Positions 6,213 through 12,599 of a stretch of DNA of 17,722 nt are shown here, piece after piece. The stretch covers positions 1-17,722 of the forward strand of contig UQFW01000032.1 of NCBI GenBank assembly GCA_900540405.1, in the 5' to 3' direction. Source of the stretch: Candidatus Avelusimicrobium faecicola. GTDB lineage: Bacteria; Elusimicrobiota; Elusimicrobia; Elusimicrobiales; Elusimicrobiaceae. Position numbers and translations under genes: made by a program. How positions within the stretch are numbered: position 1 is the stretch's first letter; each line of letters begins with the position of its first letter. The notes beneath the pieces are model-generated. The model saw nothing but the letters and a program-made list of their open reading frames with translations. It had not been told where the DNA came from and did no database searches.

Positions 6213-6424
6213 CAAAAAAACGGCCGTTATATTTGAGCCAGAAACGCTAACCCAATATATAACAGCCGCGGCTTGCCGCCCTTGCGGGCGGCAAACACTT
6301 GGAGCAAAACAAGCGGGTAATTAGGCCGCCTGTCTTGCTCCTGCAATCGGCTGTTTTTGGAGCGTTTCTGTGCCGCTTTTAGGGGCGGCTCACCGTATGC
6401 TTGCCATACGGTTCCAAAAACAGA
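6213..6424 (-). promoter_or_regulatory. Structured leader with alternative folds (riboswitch- or attenuator-like)
   Basis: Read on the minus strand. State A: P1 (6413-6423 with 6351-6361, 11 perfect bp) encloses hairpin P2 (6405-6412 with 6392-6399, 8 bp) and P3 (6385-6389 with 6372-6376), followed far downstream by the terminator (6257-6268 with 6221-6232). State B: CAGAAACGCT (6370-6361) pairs with 6248-6239 (10 bp), CCAA (6360-6357) with 6255-6252, and AACAGCCG (6355-6348) with 6268-6261 (8 bp). State B uses the 3' arm of P1 and sequesters the 5' arm of the terminator, so A and B exclude each other. Two hairpins (6335-6341 with 6301-6307 plus extension; 6286-6294 with 6273-6281) fit both states. 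Both non-Watson-Crick positions (6312/6330 and 6225/6264) are G-U pairs on the minus strand and A-C mismatches on the plus strand. No known aptamer consensus was recognised. Confidence 0.62.
6214..6268 (-). terminator. Leader terminator before pilin-like gene 2
   Basis: On the minus strand CGGCUGUUAUAU (6268-6257) pairs with AUAUAACGGCCG (6232-6221), 12 bp with one G-U, followed at once by seven U's (6220-6214). The 24-nt loop contains the AGCGUUUCU segment used by the alternative fold. It lies upstream of the SD and start of the pilin gene, so it acts on the leader and does not end a coding transcript. Confidence 0.7.
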
Positions 6425-6440
6425 TAAATTTTTGATTTTT

Positions 6441-6496
6441 CACCCAATAGGGGTGTCTTTCTATAACTCCTGCTATAAAATGCGCCCGTGGGCGGT
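6441..6496 (-). other. Spacer between lipoprotein gene and structured leader
   Basis: On the minus strand it has a weak hairpin just after the lipoprotein stop (CGCC/GGCG around 6483-6494, followed by CATTTTAT) and a 5-bp hairpin (6441-6445 with 6451-6455). Two minus-strand hexamers, TATAGC (6472-6477) and TTATAG (6461-6466), are poor -10 boxes with no -35. I cannot say whether the leader has its own promoter or is reached by readthrough from the lipoprotein gene. Confidence 0.3.
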
Positions 6497-6497
6497 T

Positions 6498-6965
6498 TTA
6501 GGTGTTGTACGCCCCCACGCGGCCAATGTCCACCGGCACCGGGATTTCCGTTCCCAGCGGGCCTTCAAAATACATGGTGCCCGTTAAATGGTAGTCCACC
6601 GTGCCGCTGTTCATGCTGACTAACCCCAATAATTTATTGCCAAATGCGCTCATGGGTACCACTAAATGCGCTTTGGCATTTTTTACCGCTTGGGGCTCCA
6701 CGCGGATATCCTTTAACTCTATTTTGGATACCGGCGTGTCGTTCATAGCAAGTTCCCCCTCAAAGCGCTTAATGGCCGCGGCTTGCTTTTTGTTCATATT
6801 GGTAATGGCAATCATCACATCAAACGAAAGGGACGTCACGTTATAGTCGGACAGTTCCACACTTTTTAATGCGTATTTGCAATTAGCCATATTTTCGGCC
6901 TCTTGCACAGAGGCGCACCCGCCCAGCAGCGCGGCGGATAAAACAAACAAAAACAACTTTTTCAT
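6498..6965 (-). CDS. LEA14/WHy-like lipoprotein
   Basis: The protein has 155 residues. The signal is a lipoprotein type (MKKLFLFVLSAALLGGC) with lipobox LGGC and lipidated C17; with Ala at +2 it should go to the outer membrane by the usual rule. Residues 30-150 show a beta-rich pattern (VELSDYNVTSLSFDVMIAI, then NP/NM-type turn, then V-x-x-P-x-SAFGNKLLGL) typical of the LEA_2/WHy domain found in small bacterial periplasmic lipoproteins. The molecular function of these is not established; the plant relatives are stress-linked. AAGGAGG at 6970-6976 (complement), 4 nt before ATG, supports the start. It is divergent from pepT over a 67-bp spacer. Family assignment is from pattern only. Confidence 0.75.
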   Translation of the reverse strand: MKKLFLFVLSAALLGGCASVQEAENMANCKYALKSVELSDYNVTSLSFDVMIAITNMNKKQAAAIKRFEGELAMNDTPVSKIELKDIRVEPQAVKNAKAHLVVPMSAFGNKLLGLVSMNSGTVDYHLTGTMYFEGPLGTEIPVPVDIGRVGAYNT

Positions 6966-6998
6966 AAATCCTCCTTAGGAATGCTGTTCAAATAATTG

Positions 6999-7004
6999 TA
7001 TAAT
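6999..7004 (+). promoter_or_regulatory. -10 box for pepT
   Basis: A perfect TATAAT 29 bp before the pepT ATG, with GGAG at 7021-7024 in between, 8 nt before ATG. The -35 is poor. The 67-bp spacer also has to hold the minus-strand promoter of the lipoprotein gene, so the two promoters must overlap. Confidence 0.45.
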
Positions 7005-7032
7005 AAATTTACATCCCTTTGGAGCTTTTTTT

Positions 7033-8268
7033 ATGAACGAACTAAAAACCGAATTATACCAACGTTTTGTAAAATATGCGTCCGTGGACACCACCAGTGA
7101 CCCCACGCAAAAAACAACCCCCACTACGTCCAGCCAAATGATGTTTGCCAAAATGCTGGCGGACGAAATGCCCTCTGCCGGATTTACGGACGTGGAAATG
7201 GACGAATACGGCTTTGTGACCGCTACCATTGAAGCCAATACGGATAAACCCGCCCCCACCGTGGGCTTTTTTGCCCACATGGATACGGTTTGCGATTTTA
7301 ACGGCAAAGGCATTACCCCCATTCTGCACGAAAATTACCAGGGCGGAAACGTGGTTATTAACGAATCCAAAAAAATGTATTTAACGCCGGAAACTTCCCC
7401 CAGCTTAAAACGCTGTATCGGGCACGATTTGGTGACGTCCGACGGAACTTCTATTTTGGCCGGGGATGATAAATTGGGTATTTCGGTCATTATGACGTTT
7501 GCCCATTACTTAAAAAATCACCCGGAAGTAAAGCACGGCAAAATCCGCGTGGCGTTTACCGTGGATGAAGAAACCGGCACCGGGATTGCTTATTTTGATG
7601 TGGACCGCTTTGGTGCGGAATTTGCCTACACCATAGACGGCGGCCAACTGGGCGAAATTGACTACGGCAACTTTAATGCCGATAAGTTTGAAATTGCCAT
7701 CCAGGGTAAAAACTGCCACCCCGGCTCTGCTAAAGATTTTATGGCCAATCCGGTGCGTATTGCGGCAGATATTGTGTCTTCCTGGCCGGAAAACCGCTTG
7801 CCGGAAACGACCGAAAAAGAAGAAGGTTTCATCTTGTTTATGGGCATGGATGGCAATTTGGAACACGCTACCTTGCGCGGCATCGTGCGCGACCATGATT
7901 TAACCAAGTTTGAAAATTCCAAAAAAGAATTACAGGATATTATCAACCAAAAATTGCAAAAATATCCCAATGCCAAAATTACGATGCAATTTACCAAACA
8001 ATACCGCAATATGAAAGACGTGCTGGAAGAAAAACCGCAGGCGATGCATGTGCTGAAACGCGCGCTGGAAGATGCCGGTATTGAATACAATTTGGCCCAA
8101 GTGCGCGGCGGTACGGACGGCGCCCAGCTGACGTTCCGCGGCCTGCCCACGCCCAACATTTTTGCCGGATACGAAAACCCCCACGGCCCGTATGAATGGC
8201 TGAGTTTGGATTGGACGGAAAAGGTATTTCACATTATGAAATACATTGTGACGGACTTAGTAAAATAA
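7033..8268 (+). CDS. pepT: Peptidase T (tripeptide aminopeptidase, M20B)
   Basis: The 411-residue length is typical of PepT, a cytosolic di-zinc aminopeptidase that removes the N-terminal residue of tripeptides. All family landmarks are visible: metal ligand H82 and catalytic D84 in AHMDT, bridging D145 in AGDDK, catalytic E179 and ligand E180 in DEETGTG, D202 in IDGG, and H384 in ENPHGPYEW. The dimerisation/lid domain lies between residues about 215 and 330 (GKNCHPGSAKD). RGGTDGAQL near 358-366 matches the substrate-side motif of the family. It would serve amino-acid scavenging from peptides, in keeping with a host-associated fermenter. Monocistronic, with SD and a strong terminator. Confidence 0.95.
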   Translation: MNELKTELYQRFVKYASVDTTSDPTQKTTPTTSSQMMFAKMLADEMPSAGFTDVEMDEYGFVTATIEANTDKPAPTVGFFAHMDTVCDFNGKGITPILHENYQGGNVVINESKKMYLTPETSPSLKRCIGHDLVTSDGTSILAGDDKLGISVIMTFAHYLKNHPEVKHGKIRVAFTVDEETGTGIAYFDVDRFGAEFAYTIDGGQLGEIDYGNFNADKFEIAIQGKNCHPGSAKDFMANPVRIAADIVSSWPENRLPETTEKEEGFILFMGMDGNLEHATLRGIVRDHDLTKFENSKKELQDIINQKLQKYPNAKITMQFTKQYRNMKDVLEEKPQAMHVLKRALEDAGIEYNLAQVRGGTDGAQLTFRGLPTPNIFAGYENPHGPYEWLSLDWTEKVFHIMKYIVTDLVK

Positions 8269-8300
8269 GTTTTATAAAAGTTGTTTTACAATGTGGACAA

Positions 8301-8336
8301 AACCGGAGCTTCTTGATTAGCGCTCCGGTTTTTTTA
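8301..8336 (+). terminator. Terminator of pepT
   Basis: AACCGGAGC (8301-8309) and GCTCCGGTT (8322-8330) form a perfect 9-bp stem with a 12-nt loop and a seven-T tail. It begins 33 bp after the pepT stop. Confidence 0.85.
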
Positions 8337-8550
8337 TCAAAAAAGAAACTGCCTCCACGGGGATAGGTTCTGTACTAAAATTCATTTTATTGGTTTTTTT
8401 TGTAAAAAATACGCTCACTCCACTGCCGAAATGGCAAACATACCGCGTATCCTAAAATAAGCGTCCCCAAAATATTATGAAGATTTTTTGCTTAAAAAAT
8501 AAACATTTTGCCTGTTATTGTTAGAAATAGGTTGTTTCGTTTTTTTTTTT
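8337..8550. other. AT-rich spacer before pilin-like gene 3
   Basis: There is no protein gene. It contains a small AT-only hairpin (8376-8381 with 8384-8389) followed by eight T's, and a two-part weak hairpin (ATACGC 8409-8414 with GCGTAT 8445-8450, and TGCC 8424-8427 with GGCA 8433-8436). Eleven T's lie at 8540-8550. The base composition is much richer in A+T than most of the window. I see nothing else in it. Confidence 0.4.
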
Positions 8551-8579
8551 GATAAATTTTATTTATAATAAAATTTATC
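8551..8579 (+). promoter_or_regulatory. Inverted repeat over the -10 box of pilin-like gene 3
   Basis: GATAAATTTTAT (8551-8562) and ATAAAATTTATC (8568-8579) are a perfect 12-bp inverted repeat with a 5-bp centre. A perfect TATAAT lies at 8564-8569, spanning the centre. A -35 at the usual distance would fall in a run of T's (8540-8550), which is not a normal -35. The repeat may be a binding site for a dimeric regulator, or an RNA hairpin just upstream of the SD. Confidence 0.5.
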
Positions 8580-8596
8580 AAAAAATGAGGTGCAAC

Positions 8597-9145
8597 ATGA
8601 AAAATGCAAATACAAGCCGATTAGGGGGCTTTACGTTGATTGAATTATTGGTGGTAGTTTTAATAATAGGCATTTTGGCGGGCGTGGCTCTGCCGCAATA
8701 TCAAACAGCCGTAGCCAAAAGCCGCTTGGCAGCGGTTATTCCAAATGTAAAAAGTATGGCAAATTCTTTGGAAATGTATTATTTGGCAAACGGTGCTTAT
8801 CCGCCTGATGCTAATGAGGATTTTGGTTTTGAAGTGGATTTGCCCAAATCTTGCACCAGTAGAACAACCACTAGCGGAATTTATTGTCCGAATAATGATG
8901 TATATGATTTGCTGGACTATGGGGCACCTTCCGTTTTTGGCGGAAACAGCAAGGCTAAAGTGGGCTACACTATTTGGTTGCAAAATTCTAACCAACCGGG
9001 GCTACACCAGTGCGTAGCGGTGACGTCAGACAAAACGGCTAATTCCGTGTGTAAAAGTATGGGCGGTGTGCCCTCTAGCAAACAAACCGCTACTTATTCA
9101 AGGACGGCTTTAGGCGGAGATACCACCAGTTATGATTTGCCTTAA
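8597..9145 (+). CDS. Type IV pilin-like / pseudopilin protein 3
   Basis: From the ATG at 8597 the protein has 182 residues. I chose this start because GAGGTG (8587-8592) lies just before it; an upstream in-frame ATG at 8585 and TTG at 8549 would overlap the SD or the promoter. The leader is unusually long, MKNANTSRLGG, cleaved before F12; E16 is Glu+5. The helix and the following ALPQY, KSRLAAVIP and YYLANGAYPPD are clearly paralogous to pilin-like protein 2 (5636-6178). Cysteines C86/C97 and C139/C152 suggest two disulfides. The codons are richer in A and T than in its paralog, as is the upstream region, which may mean different age or origin. It stands alone with its own promoter and terminator. 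Confidence 0.9.
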   Translation: MKNANTSRLGGFTLIELLVVVLIIGILAGVALPQYQTAVAKSRLAAVIPNVKSMANSLEMYYLANGAYPPDANEDFGFEVDLPKSCTSRTTTSGIYCPNNDVYDLLDYGAPSVFGGNSKAKVGYTIWLQNSNQPGLHQCVAVTSDKTANSVCKSMGGVPSSKQTATYSRTALGGDTTSYDLP

Positions 9146-9167
9146 AATAAAATTTATAAATATTGCG

Positions 9168-9195
9168 CCCCAGCAGTGTATTGCTGGGGTTTTTT
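9168..9195 (+). terminator. Terminator of pilin-like gene 3
   Basis: CCCCAGCA (9168-9175) pairs with TGCTGGGG (9182-9189) over a 6-nt loop, followed by six T's. It starts 22 bp after the stop codon. Confidence 0.85.
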
Positions 9196-9219
9196 ACACT
9201 TATTTTTTATTACCGGCAA

Positions 9220-9235
9220 GCGTGTGTAGCGGGGC
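9220..9235. repeat. G-rich intergenic motif, copy 3
   Basis: GCGTGTGTAGCGGGGC shares the core TGTAGCGGGGC with the 17-bp repeats at 2437-2453 and 2501-2517. It lies between two convergent genes in a stretch without coding potential. Confidence 0.35.
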
Positions 9236-9307
9236 CATATTTATTTTGTTATGTATTTTTGCAGGGCGTGCGCCAAGGTTTATTATGCGGTGACTCGATA
9301 TAAAACT

Positions 9308-9327
9308 CCCCGGGCTTACGCCTGGGG
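9308..9327. repeat. Palindromic repeat copy 3 (diverged)
   Basis: CCCCGGG and CCTGGGG form a 7-bp hairpin with a G-T pair and a 6-nt loop. The flank AAACTCCCCGGG is the same as at 93-104, and GTAGTTT occurs beside both. It is therefore related to the repeats at 97-119 and 181-198. It has no proper T-tail. Confidence 0.35.
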
Positions 9328-9350
9328 TTTATTGTGAGCAGTAGTTTATA

Positions 9351-9381
9351 AAAAACCCCAGTTTTTTTTACTGGGGTTTTT
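9351..9381 (-). terminator. Bidirectional terminator behind the GYF_2-like gene
   Basis: AAAAACCCCAGT (9351-9362) and ACTGGGGTTTTT (9370-9381) form a perfect 12-bp stem with a 7-nt T loop. It ends the minus-strand gene whose stop is at 9405 and also works on the plus strand. Confidence 0.8.
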
Positions 9382-9404
9382 GATAGTACAATTAAAACAA
9401 CTTG

Positions 9405-12400
9405 TTAGCGCGCAGGGCGTTGGACCGCACGGCGTTGCGCAGTGCGCGGCGCCTGGTTTTGCTGGGCGGCACGCTGTTGGTATGCGCGCTGCTGTTGGGC
9501 AACCTGCGGGTTAGCCGCCGGATTTACAAACGCTTGGCGCGGTTGCGGTTGGTTGTAGGCCGCGTTCGCTTGCGCTTGTTGGTAAGGCATTTGGGCCGCT
9601 TGCTGGGCCATCGGGGCGGCTTGGCCTACGCCGGCAGACTGGAGCAGATTTTTAGAGTCGGAAATCGTGGGTTCCAACGTTTTCGTGCCCGTATTGTAGT
9701 TAAAACGGTACGAAAGTTTGAAACTCTGCGGGTTTTCCGGCGGAACTTTTACCATTACGGAGTAGTTACCCGGGTCTACGGCGGTGGAAATGCTCCATTC
9801 CATCATGGCTCCGGCGTTCGGGTGGCGGGCGGCAATTAATTGTTCCAAAGTCATGCCGTTGGGCAAGGCGTAGTTTTTAACCTCGCTCAATACCGCATCC
9901 GTCGGGTTTACCTGCTTAACGGCTTGCGGCGCGGGGGCCGCAGGCAACATTTCGTTCATTTGTTCCGTTTGCGCCTGTTGGGTGCGCGCTTGTTTCGGGT
10001 TGATAAAGTTCATGCTGTTGGGGAGCAACTGCAAGTAAGCTAGCCCCGCATAAATGGCAATCAGCACCACCACTAACAAACCGCCCAAAACCAACATTTT
10101 ATTTTTACCGGCGGCAGGAGTAAAATCGGCCGATTTTACATCATGTTGCGTGTTGATGTCCTGCAATTCCGTATCGCCCAAATCCAAGCGTTGGGAATCC
10201 GCCGGGTCTTTTACCATAGGTACGGTTTTTAAGTCCAGCGAAGCACCGCGTTTGGTTTTGATGGTGTTTTCCAAAATAATTTGGGAAACGGTCACATCAG
10301 CCCCGGGAACCGGGTTTTCCGGTACGGGAGCCGCCGCTTCCGCCGTAGCGGGTTTTTCTTCCGTAGCGGCTTTTTCGGTAGCCAGTTCGGCCGGCTGTTT
10401 GTTTTTGGCGGCAGGCACCACTTCTTCAATAAAAGTAGAGCTTTGTGTATTCGTGGCGGCCAATTCCGCTTTGCTCTTTTCCATGGCGGCTTGGGCCGCG
10501 GCGGCAAAATCTTTCGTTTCGGCCGGGGGCACAAAGTCGGAAATTAAATAAGTAGAGCCTTCTTTTAATTCAATTTCGGTTAAGTCATTCGGGGAATATT
10601 CCGCTTGCGTGGTGGTTTTTTCCGCTTCCTGCACCGGGATTTCCGCCTCCGGCGCCGCTTCTACCGACGGAACCGACGTGGTTTCTTTTACTTCTTCGGT
10701 TTGGGTCTGCGGCACCAACTCCGCCGGGGCGTCGTCTTTTTCTTCTTGTTCCTGCATCACCGGGGCCGCGGCGGATTTTTCCGGCATTTCTCCGATAGAC
10801 GGAATGGTTTGCGGCGCCTCATCAGGCGTGCTGACAGCGGTTTGCGGCGCGGAGAATACAGGCTCCGTCGGCATATCCGCCACCGGTTCTGCGGCGTGTT
10901 TGAGGTCTTCCTCGTTAATTAACGCGGCATCATCGGGGTTAATAGGGGCGTTGTTTTGGCCCACCTGGGAGCCCGGCACTAATTCTTGGAAGGTGTTTTC
11001 TTTTTCTTCCTCGGCCGCTTGCTCCGCCGGGGTTTCGGCTTGCGCGGGCGTGCCCATATCGGCATCCAAACCGGCTAAACCGGGTAATGCACCCGCGGCT
11101 TGCGGCTGTTCTTGCACCGGTTCCGCTTGCACTTGTTGCGGCGCGGGCTCGGGTTCCACGGCTTGCAGTTGGGGTTGTTCTTCCTGCGCCACCGCTAAAG
11201 ACGGCGCTTCTTCCCCCATATCCAACGTGGGTTTTTCTTCCCCGGCCGGCAAGGTGGGTACTTCGTTAAGCGGTTCTTGCGGTAAATCCGTGCGGATAGA
11301 CGCTTCCTGCTCCGGGGTGAGCGGGGTTAAATCTTCTTTTACTTCTTGGGCCGGGGTTTCGTCCTGGGCGGACAAAGCCACGCCTGCCGCCAATCCGGCA
11401 GCCGCTAAACCTGCCGCGGCGGCCGCTTTTTTAACGGAAGAATCGTCTTCTTTGGCTTTTTCTTCTTTTTCGGCTTCCGCTAATGCCTCGGCGATAAAAT
11501 CTTTGTGTTCCTTACCGGCAAACTGGCTGATAATGGCCTCTTTTTCTTCGGCAGAAGGCTTTTCATCCGTTTGCGGCTCTTTCTTCAAATTGTTCGGATT
11601 TAACAAATCCTGGAACGTGGATTCTTTTTCTTTTTCGGATTGTTCCTGCTGTAAGCTGGCCCCGTATAAAGAATCCAACGCGGAGCGCAACACCACTTCT
11701 TCTTCCCCTTGGGAGGAAAGCGAAATTTCGGCCGGGGCGGCGGCAGGTTTTTCTTCCACTGCCGGGGCCACCACTTCGGGTTGCGGCGCGGGCGTGTTAT
11801 CCGTTTCCGGCATATCCAAATCCATACCTTGTAAAAAGTCCAGCGGTTTATCTTCCGTGGTGCCGCCTTGGGCCACTACGTCTTCGGCATGGTTGGTTAG
11901 GGTTTCGGTAGACGGGATAGAATCATCATGCAATTCCTGCTGCATATCCCGGTTGGTAAGGGTGATGGTGTTTACGCCGGAGTCGTCCGCCGGGGTGGCA
12001 CCTAACGCTTCCCGCACGGTTTGCGGGGCTTGCACCGGCGCGGCCGCTTGGGCGGCTTGTACGGCGGAAGTGGCGGTGATGACCTCTTCCATTTTGGTTT
12101 TTAAGCCTTCAATTTCTTGGGTAAGCGAGTCCAGTTTGGCTAAAATTAAGGCCAGCGCGTCTGTATTTGCCGGTTGCGCCGCCGGGGCACTTTCCTGGGA
12201 GGCGGCATGCGCGTCTTTAAGCGCCTTGGTTAAATTGGGGTCCGTTTGGCCCGCGGCGGGATTAACGCCCGTATTTAATTCTTCCGGCGTAGGCAACGCC
12301 CGCGTAATGGTGGATTCCAGCGGGTCAAATTCAAACACGGTAGATGCTTTTACCCATTCTTGGTTAGCACCGTTGGTTGTTTCCGTGCAAATCAGCGTGT

Positions 12401-12485
12401 CCGGCGTGAAACCGGCTAACGTGACGAGTTTGTCCTCTTCAAAAGGACCTTCCACTTTGTCATTTATATAGACCCAATATCTCAT
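9405..12485 (-). CDS. GYF_2-like domain protein with long acidic disordered region and one membrane helix
   Basis: The protein has 1026 residues. Residues 1-55 resemble the GYF_2 domain (MRYWVYINDKVEGPFEEDKL, then W near position 44), which binds proline-rich peptides. Residues about 56-790 are low-complexity, rich in Glu, Pro, Ala and Thr, and almost surely disordered and acidic; the short motif EKE[SN]TFQ[DE]L occurs twice (about 286-294 and 494-502). An Ala/Gly-rich hydrophobic stretch lies near 353-373. A clear transmembrane helix begins at M797 (MLVLGGLLVVVLIAIYAGLA), so the N-part is cytosolic and the last 205 residues are outside. Residues about 850-940 look like a small folded domain; 945-1026 is a Gln/Ala/Arg-rich basic tail. 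The gene is last in a minus-strand cluster. The architecture suggests a scaffold linking cytosol and envelope, but no function is known. The SD is weak (GGGTGA about 9 nt before ATG). Confidence 0.8.
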   Translation of the reverse strand: MRYWVYINDKVEGPFEEDKLVTLAGFTPDTLICTETTNGANQEWVKASTVFEFDPLESTITRALPTPEELNTGVNPAAGQTDPNLTKALKDAHAASQESAPAAQPANTDALALILAKLDSLTQEIEGLKTKMEEVITATSAVQAAQAAAPVQAPQTVREALGATPADDSGVNTITLTNRDMQQELHDDSIPSTETLTNHAEDVVAQGGTTEDKPLDFLQGMDLDMPETDNTPAPQPEVVAPAVEEKPAAAPAEISLSSQGEEEVVLRSALDSLYGASLQQEQSEKEKESTFQDLLNPNNLKKEPQTDEKPSAEEKEAIISQFAGKEHKDFIAEALAEAEKEEKAKEDDSSVKKAAAAAGLAAAGLAAGVALSAQDETPAQEVKEDLTPLTPEQEASIRTDLPQEPLNEVPTLPAGEEKPTLDMGEEAPSLAVAQEEQPQLQAVEPEPAPQQVQAEPVQEQPQAAGALPGLAGLDADMGTPAQAETPAEQAAEEEKENTFQELVPGSQVGQNNAPINPDDAALINEEDLKHAAEPVADMPTEPVFSAPQTAVSTPDEAPQTIPSIGEMPEKSAAAPVMQEQEEKDDAPAELVPQTQTEEVKETTSVPSVEAAPEAEIPVQEAEKTTTQAEYSPNDLTEIELKEGSTYLISDFVPPAETKDFAAAAQAAMEKSKAELAATNTQSSTFIEEVVPAAKNKQPAELATEKAATEEKPATAEAAAPVPENPVPGADVTVSQIILENTIKTKRGASLDLKTVPMVKDPADSQRLDLGDTELQDINTQHDVKSADFTPAAGKNKMLVLGGLLVVVLIAIYAGLAYLQLLPNSMNFINPKQARTQQAQTEQMNEMLPAAPAPQAVKQVNPTDAVLSEVKNYALPNGMTLEQLIAARHPNAGAMMEWSISTAVDPGNYSVMVKVPPENPQSFKLSYRFNYNTGTKTLEPTISDSKNLLQSAGVGQAAPMAQQAAQMPYQQAQANAAYNQPQPRQAFVNPAANPQVAQQQRAYQQRAAQQNQAPRTAQRRAVQRPAR

Positions 12486-12599
12486 TGTTTTTTCACCCTT
12501 TATATCTAAAAATAAACTGGTACGCTAACAGGATAGCAAATTATGGCTGAATTTAACAGCTTTTTTTATCCTGCGGTACCGAAAATGCTTTTTTCTGTT
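12486..12599 (-). other. Intergenic spacer, no clear terminator
   Basis: This 114-bp gap contains a minus-strand GCTG/CAGC hairpin (around 12548-12562) without a good U-tract behind it, and a TATAAA on the minus strand (12499-12504) too close to the start codon to be a convincing -10 with no -35. Readthrough from the 518-residue gene into the GYF_2-like gene is possible. Confidence 0.35.

Noticed and set aside
6392-6420. Group II intron domain V or T-box core (GGAACCG, CCGTATG-like strings)
   Set aside because: The hairpin lacks the catalytic triad, GAAA loop and 34-nt size of domain V, and the T-box-like string is at the 5' end of the leader, not next to the terminator. No intron protein is nearby.
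6213-6424. 6S RNA, RNase P, tmRNA or SRP RNA
   Set aside because: None of the conserved sequence blocks of these RNAs was seen, and the structured part ends in a terminator directly before a pilin SD, which fits a cis-acting leader better.
8371-8401. GGTTCTGT-type insertion-sequence end near 8367 and a weak AT hairpin with T-run
   Set aside because: There is no matching inverted end, target duplication or transposase; the AT-only stem with a 2-nt loop is too weak to call a terminator.
10609-12471. A 620-codon open frame on the plus strand opposite the GYF_2-like gene
   Set aside because: It is antisense to a better gene, its translation is Ser/Ala/Gly/Val low-complexity as expected from the complement of Glu/Pro/Ala codons, and it has no recognisable domain.
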